Shown here: positions 23,811-36,571 of the stretch, in pieces | Position numbering within the stretch: position 1 is the stretch's first letter | Layout: every line of letters begins with the position of its first letter | From: Icerya purchasi | Lineage: Eukaryota > Arthropoda > Insecta > Hemiptera > Monophlebidae | Assembly: GCA_039619475.1 (NCBI GenBank) | Contig: CM077116.1 | Location: 252,512,440 to 252,576,439 of the forward strand | Reading direction: 5' to 3' | DNA length: 64,000 nucleotides | Made by a program: the position numbers and the translations under genes | The notes under the pieces: model-generated | Told to the model about the DNA's origin: nothing | Seen by the model: only the letters and a program-made list of their open reading frames with translations | The model's database searches: none

Positions 23811-24082
23811 ATATATATATATGTTTGAAATATATTTCTATATCTATATATAGGTATATATATATATATTTATATATAAACTCGGCCCTTAGTCCCGTCT
23901 GGGGACACCCCCGGACCCACAGCATAGAATTTAATAGACGCACTTCTATATTTCGTATGAAATGAGGAAAATTGACAACGGCATTCTTTCCGACTGCGCG
24001 ACAAAAAAAAAATAAATCTTTATTTAATGTCGCATTTCGGAACAGAAAAAGTAGTAGGAGTTGCATTAAGAATGACGTTGTC

Positions 24083-24113
<31 letters not shown>
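23811..24113 (+). repeat. Dispersed short repeat, copy 2, with (TA)n ends
   Basis: AAACTCGGCCCTTAGTCC begins at 23,878 after a (TA)n-rich tract. CGACAAAAAAAAAATAAATCTTTATTTA occurs near 24,000, and GTCATTAATATATATA closes it before a second (TA)n tract at 24,088-24,113. The same landmarks occur at 9321-9612. No coding capacity. Confidence 0.55.
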
Positions 24114-24118
<5 letters not shown>

Positions 24119-27100
24119 AATTAATGACCCTTTTTAAGCAAGGGAGTAATATCAAAAACTATTGCAACGTGCAACATTTTTGTATCGAATACAAACGAAA
24201 TCCGTACCGCTTAATTCATAATCTTTTTTGTTAAGCTTGTAAGACGTTTATTTCATTTCGCAAAAAATGACGACGACAAACCGTCTGTTGAATAAGAATT
24301 ATAGATGATCCGTCGGAGTCCAAGAGGTGTCTTCGTGACGAAGTGCGAAGGATCGGGTTTACAAACACATCCACATATATATATGTGTATGCATTATACC
24401 AAAAACGAAGTACTAGAATTACTTCTGTTTTTCGATGCTGTATAATACACTCATTAACGAATTTCTATCGTCTGGTTTTGCAAAAACACACATATACATT
24501 TTATATCTTTTTAATATACACATGTAAACAAATTATCACGTATGCGCAATCTACGCGAGCAGGTAAAATCTTCATGTACATAATCATAAACTATGTCTCG
24601 CAAAAAAGTAATAATGTACTTCGAAAGCAAAAGCGGAAATATTACAAAAAAAGAAACAAGTTACATTATATGAAAAATGATAAAAAACGCGAAGCATCGC
24701 TAAAGTCAAATTTTCGTAAAACTAATTTTTCTTGGGGAAGGCAAGAATAAATTTAAACGTACGCCATTTCTGTATGAAATTTATGTTAACGCAGAAATCT
24801 TTCCTTAAGCCGCGTTGATTTTTAAACCGCTCTAATGTTCAGCGCACCTATTTGCGTAAAGCGATAAAAAAGCAGCGGAAACTACACTGTAATGGGTAAA
24901 AAACAGGAAAATTCTAGGAAAGTATGACCACAATTCGAATTTTGCGAACAGCAGTCGCGAGAATAAAATATGGCTTTGTCCGAAAAACTTGTTGCGGATC
25001 GTCCAACAGGCAGTATTTTCGATGGTAACTCTCGCATTCTCCTCAACGGCGATATAAATGATATTCGCAGTCGTTCGCGACAGTTTCGCACTCAGATTGA
25101 CAGCGGGTGCTTTAAGGAACATCCGAGACAACTGTTCATTAGAGCTGAGTTCGTGGCGAAGGTTCTCCCCACCGGAGAAATATGGCTACGGCTTATGTTT
25201 TGCCACGAGCTACATGAAGGATATGTTCTTTAATATCTGACAACTTGCTTCCGTGGCAGAAATTTCGCGCGAAGCTTTTGAACGTTTGAAAATTTGTTTT
25301 AAGGATCACTTTGTTTCCCGTTAACTTTTCCCCGGTTCAGCTAAAGAAATAGGCGTTAAGTTGACGAATAAATATGCTGCGAGGGTCACATTTTCGAACA
25401 GTAATATATCAATAATAGAACAATATCGTAGCGATTAAAAGGTATTTTTTTCAAATGAACGTCGTACAATATTTACGATAATAGTGCTTTTTTTTTGTTT
25501 TTTTTTTTTTTTTTAACTCTAAAAATTCAGCATTAAAAATCAAAATTAAAAATTGTTTAAAAAACAATGAGACTTTAAATACGCTAAAAAGTAAAATATG
25601 ACTATTTCATAGATAACTTATTTGAGATAGTAATTATTCGAGTAAAACGGGTGATTGAATCGTTATGCTCATTTAATACTGTTTTGTTTTTTTTTTTTTT
25701 TTTATTGTAGCAATTTAAACTCGGTGTCGTGCTCTGACAAGTATTAATGTTGTTTATAAAAGTAAATATCCCTCCTTTAAGTATATTGTAGATCACCTTT
25801 CAATAAATAATTTTTTTTCAAGCGTATTTTTTTCCAAGTTTTTAGGGAAAATTTTAAAATCGGCATTTCTTTTTTTTTTTTTAAATTTAAATTTTTAAAA
25901 TTTGTAAGAAAAATAATTTTTGCCGATAATAAGGACGGATATCAAATTCGTTACCCCATAAATCCGGAGACTGCTTTATGAATATAATAATGTTCAAATT
26001 CAGTCAGTGATGCGCTTGTAAATTGCGCTTTGAGCGTTTCAAAGTCATTATTTTTATTCGAAACTACATTCCCGAGCTAAAAACTAACGTTGATAATAAG
26101 TCATTTGCGTTTATCACCGTTTATTAAAATTTTGGAATTCCATTTGGCTAATTCTTGTCTAGCCACGTTAGATAAAGAACACCATTTATCTCTGAAGGGA
26201 TTCCTTATTCTATTTTTATTGTTATTTGATGAGCACATAGTATTCACCGACATATACTTATATGAGACTGCCACTGACCGGTATAAAATTACTGATAAAC
26301 AAAAGACATCGTTGCAGGCAGTTCACACGGTCAAAAGTTATGTACGATAGTGGTGAGACGTAAAATGTTTCGGCGAGTGGGTGAGCCCTTAAATGGCTCC
26401 ATTGAGGTATCGCGGTTTTTTCGTTCGTATCTACATTTCCGCGGTAAATAACCTTAATTATATTTCAAAAATCGAAATATTTCGGTAGCCTTTAAATTTT
26501 AAAATTTCGGTGATAATGACGAAAAAAGCCCGGGTAAAACATAAAAATTCATCCCTACAGCAGCCATAAAACGGGCCGTGGAATTTTTTTGAAATTTCCT
26601 AACTCTAATTTTTGTCCATCTATATGAAATATGTATTCTATTTGATTTACATTGCCGAAATAAATAACGGTGATGATATTTTACTACTGACATTGTCTTT
26701 AAAAGTGTGAAAGATTTGGCCGGTTGACGTCACGAGATCATTAATTAGACAACAATAGTAAGGAAATTAGTTGCACTACGTCTATAATGGAGCATCATAA
26801 ATCTGACTAAAATTTTTCTTTCCCCGAGCCTCGAAACCGATTTCACTTTTTTTTCATTATTTTTTCGTGCGTACGCACGCATGTCTCGTAAAAGTTACCG
26901 AAGCGCGTCACCCGCTATCACGAATATACACACGCATAATTGTCGTTATCATTCTTATTATCAACCCCAGAGGCATTCCGCTCGCACCGAACCCATTCGG
27001 TAAAACGTTAACTAATTTCCGAGCGTATTAAAAATTAACCTTTGCAGAGGACATCACAGTCTAAAATTTAATTTTTCAACCATGGTATCGTACGTAATAT

Positions 27101-27569
27101 TTGTATATTTTGTTTGAAGCTTTCACAGTGAATACTGGTAATAAATAAATTCCAACACAGTTGTATCCGCAATTTATTTATTATGTGTATATTTTTTTCT
27201 TTTTTCAAGCATGTGTAATTTTTCAGTGTCTGCACCTGTACGCAGGACCATGCAAACGTACACGGTCTATTCTCGCGAAAACCGTACATGTCTGGTAATA
27301 AGTTTTCTATATTGAAAATATTGCTTAAGCATACTATTCCGCCAACAGAAACTAATAGCCACCTATTTACTCAAAAAAATCTGAAGGTATGTTTTCCAAA
27401 TTGATCTAAGTATGTTATGTAAATTCGAAAACGAAATACACACGTGTTACCTGTAATTGAATGTTGCGAATGAATTTTTTGCTTCAGCGTTGCGAAATAG
27501 GTGGAACTAACAACGAGATTTAAGTGTACAAATTTCGTTATTGTTCAAACTCCACAAGTTGCAGCAGCG
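24114..27569. other. Long stretch without a recognised gene
   Basis: No gene recognised. The interval 24,830-25,240 is slightly GC-richer and open on both strands (87 codons plus, 99 codons minus), but I recognise neither product. Poly(T) runs lie near 25,490 and 25,690. No transposon termini seen. Confidence 0.5.
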
Positions 27570-27683
<114 letters not shown>

Positions 27684-27865
27684 TATAATTAAATCAAACC
27701 AAATCAAACAATCTTTATTATTATTAATAATAATACTAAAGTATAGGGTAAAACTATTGTAAATAATAAGAGAAGGACGATATTTAAATTTCAACAATGA
27801 TGTATGGAGCAGGATAAAATTAATAATATATTCAGCTAATTAAGAACTAAAAATACATTATAATA

Positions 27866-29047
27866 CATGGTCTGTCCCAAAAGTAAGTTGAATAAGTCCA
27901 GGAAAAAATATTTACTGCAGATATAGAGGTACAAGCAACTAAAATTCTTCAAAGTAACTTCCGCGGCGGAACACCGGCGCCAGCGTTTTTCCTAGTTGCT
28001 GAACGCACCCTGGAAGGCGTTGACGGGAATTTCCTTCAAGCAGCTCGTCGTCGCTTTTTGGACGATTTCCAAAGTTCCGAAATGGTGGCCTTTGAGTTCC
28101 TTCTTGATCTTCGCGAACAAGAAGAAGTCCGGTGGTGCCAAGTCGGGGCTGTACAGTGGCTGGGGCAGTGTTGCCACACCGTATTTCTCTAAGTATTCCG
28201 CAACAATGAAAGCCGTATGCGACGACGCGTTCCCATGGTGAAGACGCCAAGTGTTGGCGATCTCCTTGCTGACGCGTTTCACTCTACTTTCGAGCCTATT
28301 TCAGGACTTCCAAGTAAAAATGACTGTTCACTGTTTGTCTTTGTGGCATAAACTGTGAGTGGACAATGCCTCTTTTGCCGAAAAAAAAACGATGAGCATA
28401 GCTTTCATACGGGATTTGCTCATTCTCGCCTTTTTTGGGCGCAGCGAAGATGCCGTGTGCCACGCAGCACTTTGTCGTTTGGACTTTGGGTTATACTCAA
28501 AAACCCATGTTTCGCCACCCGTAATCACATTACCCAAAAAATTCGGATCACTTTTACACTACTTTAAAAGGTCACGCGAGATCGTTGCACTAGCGGTCTT
28601 CTGTTCATCGGAAAGCACTTTGGGGACCATTTTCACGCAGATCTTCAGCATGCCAAAATCTTCGATAACAATGCGATGCACAGTACTTTTAGGGATATTA
28701 TACTAATCTGCCATCATTCTAACACTCAGGCGTCGATCAGAGTTCGACATATCCCTCACTGTCTTCACATTTTGGTTCGAATGTGATATTGACGGGCGTC
28801 CAGAGCGATCTTCGTCCTCGGCGTAACATCTGGTGCCAGCGGTAAACCATATTTTGGGACATGCGATTATCGTCATACAATCTTTGATCTAGCAGCGATG
28901 AGCACTGTGGAAAAGTCGGCTGGTAACTGACGCGGGTATCGTTGGCTTTCTTGAACTCCGCACCACATTTTCCAACACCGGCACGCCTTGCTGGTGTCTT
29001 GCTTCAGCAGCGTAAGGCCATTCAACTTACTTTTAGTGGATGTGATG
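27866..29047 (-). mobile_element. Mariner-like DNA transposon, inactive
   Basis: The left end CATGGTCTGTCCCAAAAGTA, next to a TA at 27,864-27,865, and the reverse complement of the right end share ACAT then AAAAGTAAGTTGAAT over about 28 bp, a mariner-type terminal inverted repeat. The right flank reads TT where a TA is expected. The length of about 1.18 kb is slightly short of the usual 1.25-1.3 kb. The minus-strand transposase is broken by frameshifts and stops. Confidence 0.85.
27950..28960 (-). pseudogene. Mariner transposase, decayed
   Basis: In order along the minus strand are a helix-turn-helix-like segment (RRLSVRMMADxYNIPKSTVH), the linker (VPKVLSDEQK), a catalytic-core start (VITGGETWVFEY) and the C-terminal core (WRLHHGNASSHTA, then YSPDLAPPDFFLF). 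The family uses a D,D34D triad. The first Asp in the TGDETW-type motif is Gly here, the second in the HDNA-type motif is Gly here, and only the last (PPDF) is kept. Together with stops and frameshifts this makes it catalytically dead. The C-terminal 96 codons (27,992-28,282) are still open. Confidence 0.9.
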
Positions 29048-29221
29048 TTGAGATTGGTGATTCACAGAATAATTGAAATAATTAAAAAGCATAGGAAGCA
29101 TGTAAATAAAACAATCAAGGAGTATCGCGTGAAAAATTACATCAAACTGAGAAAGAATGCAGTAAAAGAAGAAAAAAAAAGTATAATTGATTAGTAAACA
29201 ATTTTCAAAATTTACGTTTCG

Positions 29222-29455
29222 CAATTTTATGTAATATAACAGTAATAACAAACGTTGACTAGAAAAAAAATTTATTATTAAAAATGAATACACCGACATA
29301 TTTCGGAGACAATGCTCCATAATCACGGTGAAAATTATTATATTTTCGCCATGATTATGGAGCATTCTCTCCGAAACATGTCGGTGTATTCATTTTTAAT
29401 AATAAATTTTGTTCCTAGTCAACGCTTATTATTACTGTTGTATTACATAATTGAA
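29222..29455. repeat. Near-perfect short palindrome (foldback element)
   Basis: Two arms of about 113 bp meet at about 29,340. The left arm includes GTTGACTAG, ATTTATTATTAAAAATGAAT, ACACCGACAT and GGAGCATTGTCTCCG-like sequence in inverted form; the right arm is its reverse complement with only a few changes. It starts about 175 bp beyond the mariner end. No coding capacity. If transcribed, the RNA would fold into one long hairpin. Confidence 0.85.
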
Positions 29456-30200
29456 TAGATTGATTGCCTATATGTCCAGAATGTACGATTTTGTGCAATG
29501 TTTTGAACGTATTATGTACTCTTCAGACTGGAAACTTTTAAATTGTTTACTACTTTTAAAAAGACATTTCCCTTTTAGCGTTTATCGTTTATATTATACT
29601 ATCGAGCATAGAGATGGCAGATTGAATTCCGCTATGTGATTGTAGAGAAATTATTTCAAAAAAAATCATTGAAGTAAAAAAAAATAAAGAAAGGGTAACG
29701 ACTAAATGTATTATTTCTAGCGACACGCCTAAAATGAAAATTTTATGTGTTCAATGTGCCGACTGTTTACTGCAGGTGTCAGGATGTGTGCATATGATGA
29801 AAATATAATTTACGTCGCACCCTTTGTTACAACGATATACATTTAGTTGTTTATTTTTGCAATAAGGGTGATAGATCAGGAATGTATATACGTATATAAA
29901 AATAAATATATTCGTATGTTTTTAAATCAAAAATTGGAGACGAGAATGGTATAATATTAAAAAATAAGAATAGAATAGTAACATAATGTAGCGATCGAAG
30001 ATTTTCCTTCTGCTATTCCAACAAGTGGATGGGGTAAGTATATTTTATATTATAATATATATATAAAGGGACAGGGTACTAGGATAGGTTTTTGCTAAGT
30101 ATACTTAAGTTAAAGGGTGAAAGAGAGGATAAAAAACATAGTCCCCTCAGTCACCAAGTGTGTATGTAATAGTTGGTATGCAAAGTATATATATATATAT

Positions 30201-30233
<33 letters not shown>

Positions 30234-30335
30234 TAAATAAAAACAAAGGACAATTTAGTGATAGTTTAAAAGAAAAAGAAAAAAATAATAATTCAACGGA
30301 AGTACGGGTTATATAGATATAAATAAATACATATA
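29456..30335. other. AT-rich stretch without a gene, with (TA)n
   Basis: No gene recognised. A (TA)n-rich tract lies at 30,185-30,236. Confidence 0.55.
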
Positions 30336-30337
30336 TA

Positions 30338-30588
30338 GGGTGATTTTTTAAGAGTTAAGTTTTTCAAGTTGGCAGTAACAAACGATGCACATTTCTTCAC
30401 GGGGCACTGGTTTTTGATAATAAATTTCAACCATATCACAATCGTTGCTTATTTATAAGTCTTTCCATGATGATGAAATGGCAGAGTATAGTGAAAACTT
30501 TTCACTTTGACAGGTGACGACGTTTGGACGCCAATACCAACCAGTGCTTGCTGTCAAGCTGAAAAACTTAACTCTTAAAAAATCACCC
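30338..30588. mobile_element. 251-bp MITE of the Tc1/mariner type
   Basis: The left end GGGTGATTTTTTAAGAGTTA is matched by the exact inverted sequence at the right end (TAACTCTTAAAAAATCACCC). The similarity extends to about 30-40 bp, and both ends are flanked by TA. No ORF. This is a textbook nonautonomous TA-target element. It is not related in sequence to the mariner copy 1.3 kb upstream, so its source transposase is not in this window. Confidence 0.9.
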
Positions 30589-30829
30589 TATACTTCTATA
30601 TCTAAATATTTACACAATCATATACAGTCTACCGATAATCTAATCTAACCAGGAAGTACATGGGAAGCAAACGAACACACTCCTCGATTAGGATTAACGT
30701 TTGAATTCAGAGTGAATGGAGTGAAAATTTTAAGATTATGTACACTTGAACTTCCTGATCGTAGCAGACTCCATATACAGCAAAACATTATCACTAAAGG
30801 ACGTATTAGAAGGGACTGTTGAGATTACG

Positions 30830-31195
30830 TGTTAATGCAAAGCGTACGTGGCGCAGTGTGGTTCTCTTCTTCATCGTCAGGTACTCGTTTCGAGCATCGT
30901 GGCACTATGGATCATCGAAAACGAGCGTGTTCAGTCGCCACGAGGTCCTGTCTATTGTCCGATCGATCATTTCACGTAATGACTTGGCACCAACTATCTT
31001 TTTAACTCCATCTATGTATCTTGTTGGGGGTCTCTCTTTTATCCGGCGCGGCCTTTCTATCATTCCCGTCATAAATAATTTTTCCAGTCCATCCTGTCTC
31101 ATAATGCGCTCAGAGAAGATATCCGTCTCTGTACAACGTGCTGCAACCTGTGATCCACATTGACCTCTTGCAGTATCGACCAGTTATTAAGCACA
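30830..31195 (-). pseudogene. RTE/BovB-like LINE C-terminal fragment
   Basis: The minus strand reads IMRQDGLEKLFMTGMIE, then RRIKERPPTRYIDGVKKIVG, AKSLREMIDRTIDRTSW. This is the typical Arg-rich closing segment of RTE-type proteins (GHxxR then RGRPxTRWxDxxK then DRxxWR). The 65-codon frame is open, but all upstream domains are missing. The sequence differs from the RTE-like insertion at 17.7 kb, so it is a separate family. Confidence 0.7.
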
Positions 31196-31199
31196 ATAG

Positions 31200-33753
31200 A
31201 AAAAAAACCCAGAACAAAGTAAATATAAATAATACGTCGTTTAATGATTGAAAATTATTAATTATCATAAATCCTTAGCGTCTGATATCTGCAAAAGCGG
31301 GTGTGACCGTGATCGTGTATTTTTATCATCACCTAAGCTGATGTGAGAGAAGTGCGTGTTATTATAAACCTTAAAGGAAAAACGTTTCTGTACGATCGGT
31401 TTAATGTGAAATTTATCATTTCGGAAATACAGAAAAAAAAAAAAAACGAAAAAAAAGAGCTAGGCGAATTCTGAAAAACAACATTTGAAGAACATGTTGG
31501 TTTCGACATCTAAAGTAAGCGGGATGTACCACATATCGATGTGCCGGTCATAACAATATACACGCACTAACGTCTGCCTATCTGGTTCCTTCAGTTCTGG
31601 ACTAATTTTCACAATTTATAAAAACATCCGAGGTAGTGTTATCGGTTATTTTTGACTGTTATCGCTGCACAGTTCTGTAATAATAAAAAATACATATATT
31701 TCTATTTCACTCTTTCACATTCTATAGACGGATACCTGTCACGGTATTCTTCAAATTCGTATATTTCCATGCACGCCTATTCACGCACACTTAAAAAACT
31801 TCCATATACATCCGATTGCTTTACGCCGGTCTCTCACTAATGGCGCAGATTATTTCCGCATATTTCGAATTCATAAATGCTAAAATAAAACTGTAAAAGC
31901 GGAATAGACCGCAAAAATTTTCTCCAAAACTTGGATTCCACGCATTAAAACTCGAACATTTTCAGTGGTCTCGCAGTATTTCGTCCTTTCGCGAAGGATA
32001 AATCGACCTTTATTACTCTTTTCTGATGCATATAATCAATCAATGCAATTAAAAAAAATTAAAAATTAAAAAAAATAAAGCGTGGCAACGAAACGAGCTA
32101 CGGACATTTTGGTTAAACTTTTGAATTCGAGTGTATCGACAGTTTCGAATACAATAATTAATCCTTTCTTATTCTCGGAAATGATGAAATTTTATTTTTT
32201 TCATACACCCGTGCGAATACATACAGAAAGGTCGATTTCCTCTTTGAAAACTCATTTGATTTTGAAAATAATGGACCGAGTATAAGAAATAAAATTCTTA
32301 GATGAATGCTCGCAGATAAATTTTTGTTACTTTTAAACATTTTTGCTGTCGTGTCGATGATTTTTTACCGTACGTGCGATTAAAAAGTAAATCGACCAGT
32401 ATTATTATTCATTTCTCAATACATGCGTGCATAAGTATGCGTGATTATCACTAGTGCACGGATGTGAGTACAGCGAATAAACGAATTGTTTTACAACGTG
32501 CAATTTTTACTACGATGAAGATTTAGCTTCGGAATTAAGGCATCAGTTCGGAAATCACATATATATTCGTGCATATTTTTTAATTAAAAAGTAATCAATG
32601 CATTAGTTTAATTAATGAAAAATAATAAAAGTATAGTACAGAGATTTTCCTACCTGGCGGGTGCATCAACTCGGTGTGGTGGACGGGGTTTTGTGGAGTG
32701 CTAATATGATTCGTACACGGAGTTCTATTGTTTGCATAAATGGGGAAAAAAAATCAAACATTGATAGTTCATTCTTCGTTAGTACAAAAAAGTGACACGT
32801 ATTCCCGAGCCTATAATTCTCCTGAAATGTGTTGACATGCAGCGTCGATGTCTCAAGTCCTTGGTGACACAACTGAGAAGAAAGGATATACGATCGAGAA
32901 AGACGCGTATGTTATAAATGTGAATGGTTATTGAAAAAAAAATACAAAATACCTCATGTTATTTTGAAAACGTAGAAATTTTCCTAATTGCATGTTTTTT
33001 TTTTTGGAAAAGGTATTGCGTTAGATGAATATTGCGGCCCAAGAACTGCTTTGGTAAAAGTTGTACGACAAAACTAAAATGGCCGGCTCTTTAAAGCGTG
33101 TGAGACGTAGTAGTTCTACGAAAATATGTGATGCAATCGTGTGTTGAGGTACAAAATCAACGTATACGAGAACGAATTCGTGGAATGCAGCAACAGTGGC
33201 GACATGGCAAAGTTCATCAATCAGGCAGGAGACGATGAATTACTTTTCGAGCCTGCATACCGTATTTAGGCTAATTTTGAAAACAGAGAGTGAGATTCTT
33301 TCAAGTAAATGGGTGGGTATTAATTTTGCTAGCGGAATAATATGCTTAAGCTTTATTTTCAAAATGGAAAACTTATTACCAGGTTTGCATAGGGGTTGCG
33401 CGCAGTGACAGACTCTGAAAAATCACACGCGATCGATAAAAAAGTATACACATATTACGTACGAGGGACGATTAATTTTTGAAACTCTGACCAACTTTCG
33501 AATGAATCAAGTGAATCATTAAAATCGATTGACATCGATACAAGTTATGTATGACTAGACCTCAAGAAAAAACTAACATACGCTACGAACGTGTAACCTC
33601 TTTTTTTTTTTTTTTAATTGATAATAAAGGCTGTGGAACGAAATATTAGAAAAAATCGTACTATGCATTTTTTTTGCCGTTTATTTTGAATTACACATTC
33701 GCATACTTTAGGGCGAAGAAAATTATTTTTCAGATAGGCATTACTGGGTTATG

Positions 33754-33755
<2 letters not shown>
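31200..33755. other. Long stretch without a recognised gene
   Basis: About 2.5 kb of AT-rich DNA. Small open frames have no recognisable motifs, and I saw no repeat termini. Confidence 0.5.

Positions 33756-33811
<56 letters not shown>
33756..33811. repeat. (TA)n microsatellite
   Basis: About 56 bp of pure TA directly precedes the first part of the split LINE. Confidence 0.97.
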
Positions 33812-33814
<3 letters not shown>

Positions 33815-33841
33815 CGGCCACGTTGTATTAAACAGAAGTTT

Positions 33842-34664
33842 ATTAATGGCAAATAAAGTAAAAAACGAACTAAGACTCATAAAGTGGGGAGGGAAATAAG
33901 TGGACGTTGAAAATTTATACGAAAGCATAAAAGAAAAATTTGAAAAAGCATATAAAGAATATAGGCAAACAAAAAATACGTCAGGAGAAGGAAAAATACA
34001 ACGGAAGAAAGAATGGATGACGCAAAAAATAATTGAAATGATAAAAAAGAGAGACAAATTGTACAAAAAAGTAAAAAGGAATAATCAAAATATTGAGTTA
34101 AGAAGAAAATATAAAAAAGTCAGAAACCAAGTGAATGCAGAAATAAGACGGCAAAAAGACATGTTTGTCGGGAAAAGTTTTAAAGTAGCACAGGGGGATA
34201 TCAGGAAAACTTGGTTAAATATAAACAAGATTACGGGAAAACAAAAGAGCCTAGGAGTAGATGAAACCATAAGTAAATACTTAAGGAACAAGAAGCAAGA
34301 GAAATTGCAGATAAATTCAGTAAAGAATTCAAAAATGGCATAAAAAAAGCTAGAACACAAATGTAATAAAGTGCTATTAGAAAAAAGGGAAGAAGATGAA
34401 GTAATAGTAAATATTTACTTACCTAAAGCAAGCGTAGAACAGGTGGGGAAAATAATTGATGGATTCAAAGAAACAAAGGCCACCGGAATCGATGGAATAA
34501 GAATAAAAGATATAAAAACAGTAAAAATATATATAGTGAAGGAAATTACTAAGCTAATTAATCAGACATTAAAAGAAGGTAAAATACCAAATGGGTTAAA
34601 AATATCGAAAACGAGACCAATATATCAAAATAAAATAATAATAAAACGCCAAGGAAATAAATAG
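33842..34664 (+). pseudogene. Split LINE Z, part 1 (after endonuclease to start of RT)
   Basis: The plus strand reads KVKNELRLIKWGGK, stop, then a 147-codon frame rich in Lys and Glu (KEWMTQKIIEMIKKRDKLYKK; RRKYKKVRNQVNAEIRRQK), which is the helical linker between endonuclease and RT in CR1/Jockey-type LINEs. After a frameshift near 34,300, a 97-codon frame gives GFKETKATGIDGIRIKDIK and LKEGKIPNGLKISKTRPIY, the RT start. Similarity stops abruptly at RPIYQ. The next expected residues (KKGKHSEYENYRPIAV) are found 19.5 kb away at 54,121. The endonuclease is not present upstream of the (TA)n. Z is only my label. Confidence 0.75.
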
Positions 34665-35185
34665 ATGAAAAATCAAAAAAAAGTCCTGAGACCGTTCTAT
34701 GGCACTTAGAAAGCTAATTTTTTTTTTTAATCCACAGCTTTAAGTCAGTAGCTTTTAGGAAAATTATAAAATGTTCAAAATGTTCATACCTTGGGGCTCG
34801 AAACAAAAAGGGAATAGTTCAGCGCTAATTTAATAAGATCATTACCAATCGCATGAAAACGCGGTACTACTGTATTTACCTACGCAGTACCGCGCTTCCA
34901 CCCACCCGACAACCGTTACTGGCTTTTCGTTCATCGTGTATTACTCATAGTGGACAAAGACGAAACATCTTTTGTTAACGATTCTTCTTTTGTTTCCTCT
35001 ATGGTGTATTATTGGTGTATTTTTAAATTTGAAAAACGACGTTGTAATTTTGAAGTTGCGATAGGCACAAACTGAAGAAATGAGCAAACTAACGTATTTG
35101 TAATTCTACGAACAGTATCGTGACAGTGGAAAGAGAAATATAGAGACTGGTCGCAATCGTTTTATAAAAAGGGTTCGAGGAGTAT
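34665..35185. other. Stretch between split LINE part 1 and the Helitron fragment
   Basis: No gene recognised. It forms the left end of the 19.5-kb block that interrupts LINE Z. A poly(T) run lies at 34,718-34,730. Confidence 0.45.
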
Positions 35186-35925
35186 GTGTTTTTCGAAAGT
35201 AGTCCGAGTTACTCAAAATTTTTATTAGAAATTGGTGAAGGAAAATTGCCAGAGACTTTGTATGGCGAAGAAAATGGAATCCTATTAAATTTCCCCGATT
35301 TAAAAATGTTTACTTCACTTGATGAAATGATTGATCACATTTATCTCGATGATGTTCTATCAAATTTTTCTAAAATGTCCAAAAGATGTATTTTATCACC
35401 AACGAATAAAAACAACAGATTGATAATAGGGAAAAAAATTTCTGGAGATGAAACAAATTTATAATATAGTGCTGATACAACTCTGATTGATGAAAAAGAA
35501 ACAAATGGAGATTCCACACATTTATGTACTGAAATTTTAAACAAAATGTCAGACCCAGGAGTTCCAAATCACAAAATTACTAAAAAAATTGGAGCGATTT
35601 GTATCCTCATCAGAAATTTGAATATCGAAGAAGGTCTGGTGAATGGAAGAAAAGTCGCCATTAAATCTGTTAAAGGTTTCATAATTGAAGTATTTCGTCC
35701 AGAAAATGAATGTAAGACGTTTCTAATTCCTAGGATCAGTTTCAAATTTATAGCTGGCGACACTAGCATTTAGATTTTAAGAAGGCAGTTTCCTATCAAG
35801 TTAGCCTATGCAATGACCATTAACAAAGCTTCGGGTAAAACATTGGATTTCGCCGCTGTTGATTTGAGGAATAATGTCTTCACTCATGGGAAATTGTATG
35901 TTGCCATGAGTCGAGAGTAGCTAAT
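35186..35925 (+). pseudogene. Helitron helicase, C-terminal domain, inactive
   Basis: The frame from 35,186 reads FLLEIGEGKLPETLYGEENG and RCILSPTNKNN. After one stop it continues SADTTLIDEKE, NHKITKKIGAICILIRNLN, EGLVNGRKVAI, and after a second stop [29 protein letters not shown] and [12 protein letters not shown]. This ordered set matches the C-terminal half of the Pif1-like SF1 helicase of Helitron Rep-Helicase proteins, including the KSQGQT-like motif (here KASGKT) and the final YVAxSR motif. The N-terminal Walker A and the Rep nuclease are absent. Two in-frame stops and the missing half make it inactive. Confidence 0.85.
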
Positions 35926-35935
35926 AAATGTGACA

Positions 35936-36466
35936 GCTGGCGCGTCTGACGTCACAAACCCCAATTTGTGCCGTGGTGCTCAAAACTCACCCCAATTTTG
36001 TGTCCAGCTGCTCACAACTCACCCCAATTTCTGTCTTGGAGCCCAAAGTTACCCCAAGTTTCCCCCGGCTTCCCCGAGTTTCCCCCGAGTGTCAAGGTTT
36101 CCCCTGAGTTTCCCGGGCAGCTGCTGAAATTTCACCCCAAATTCTCTTTTAGAGCCCAAAGTTAGCCCAAGTTTCCCCTGATTTCACGGATTTCCTCCGA
36201 GTTTTCCCTGTTTACCCCTGATTCCTCTGCACAGTTCCGCTAATTCGATCCCTAATTCCCACCAAGGTAGTCAAAATTCACCCCCCCAATTAGTGTACAG
36301 GTGCTGAAAGTTCACCCCACTTTGTATCCATATAGTCAAAATTCACACAAGTTTCCCCAAAATTTCTTCAAATTTTTCCGATTCCCCGTTCATACTGTTA
36401 TCTGTAAATGCACTCGCACCGTTTTCCACGCATATATTCAACATAGCCTTAGCCGCCATGAAATGG
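35936..36466 (+). repeat. Minisatellite/Helitron-tail copy outside the large inverted repeat
   Basis: This copy begins GCTGGCGCGTCTGACGTCAC immediately after the helicase remnant and ends at TTAGCCGCCATGAAA. It is a direct-orientation copy of 37,147-37,660 in the left arm, with about 90 percent identity in its second half. It contains 30-32 bp units of the form CTCAAAACTCACCCCAATTT. The large inverted repeat starts at 36,463, right at the end of this copy. Confidence 0.8.
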
Positions 36467-36571
36467 AAATGTAACTTTTGATGTTTTTACCGTGGAAATA
36501 TCTGTTCTTATTAAAATGTTTTAATTTAATTGAATAAAAACGCACTAAAAAGTAAAAAATAAAATAATTTT

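Noticed and set aside
24832..25240. Overlapping open frames on both strands in a GC-richer patch
   Set aside because: Neither product shows a motif, splice context or start signal I can defend. Kept only as a place where an exon could hide.
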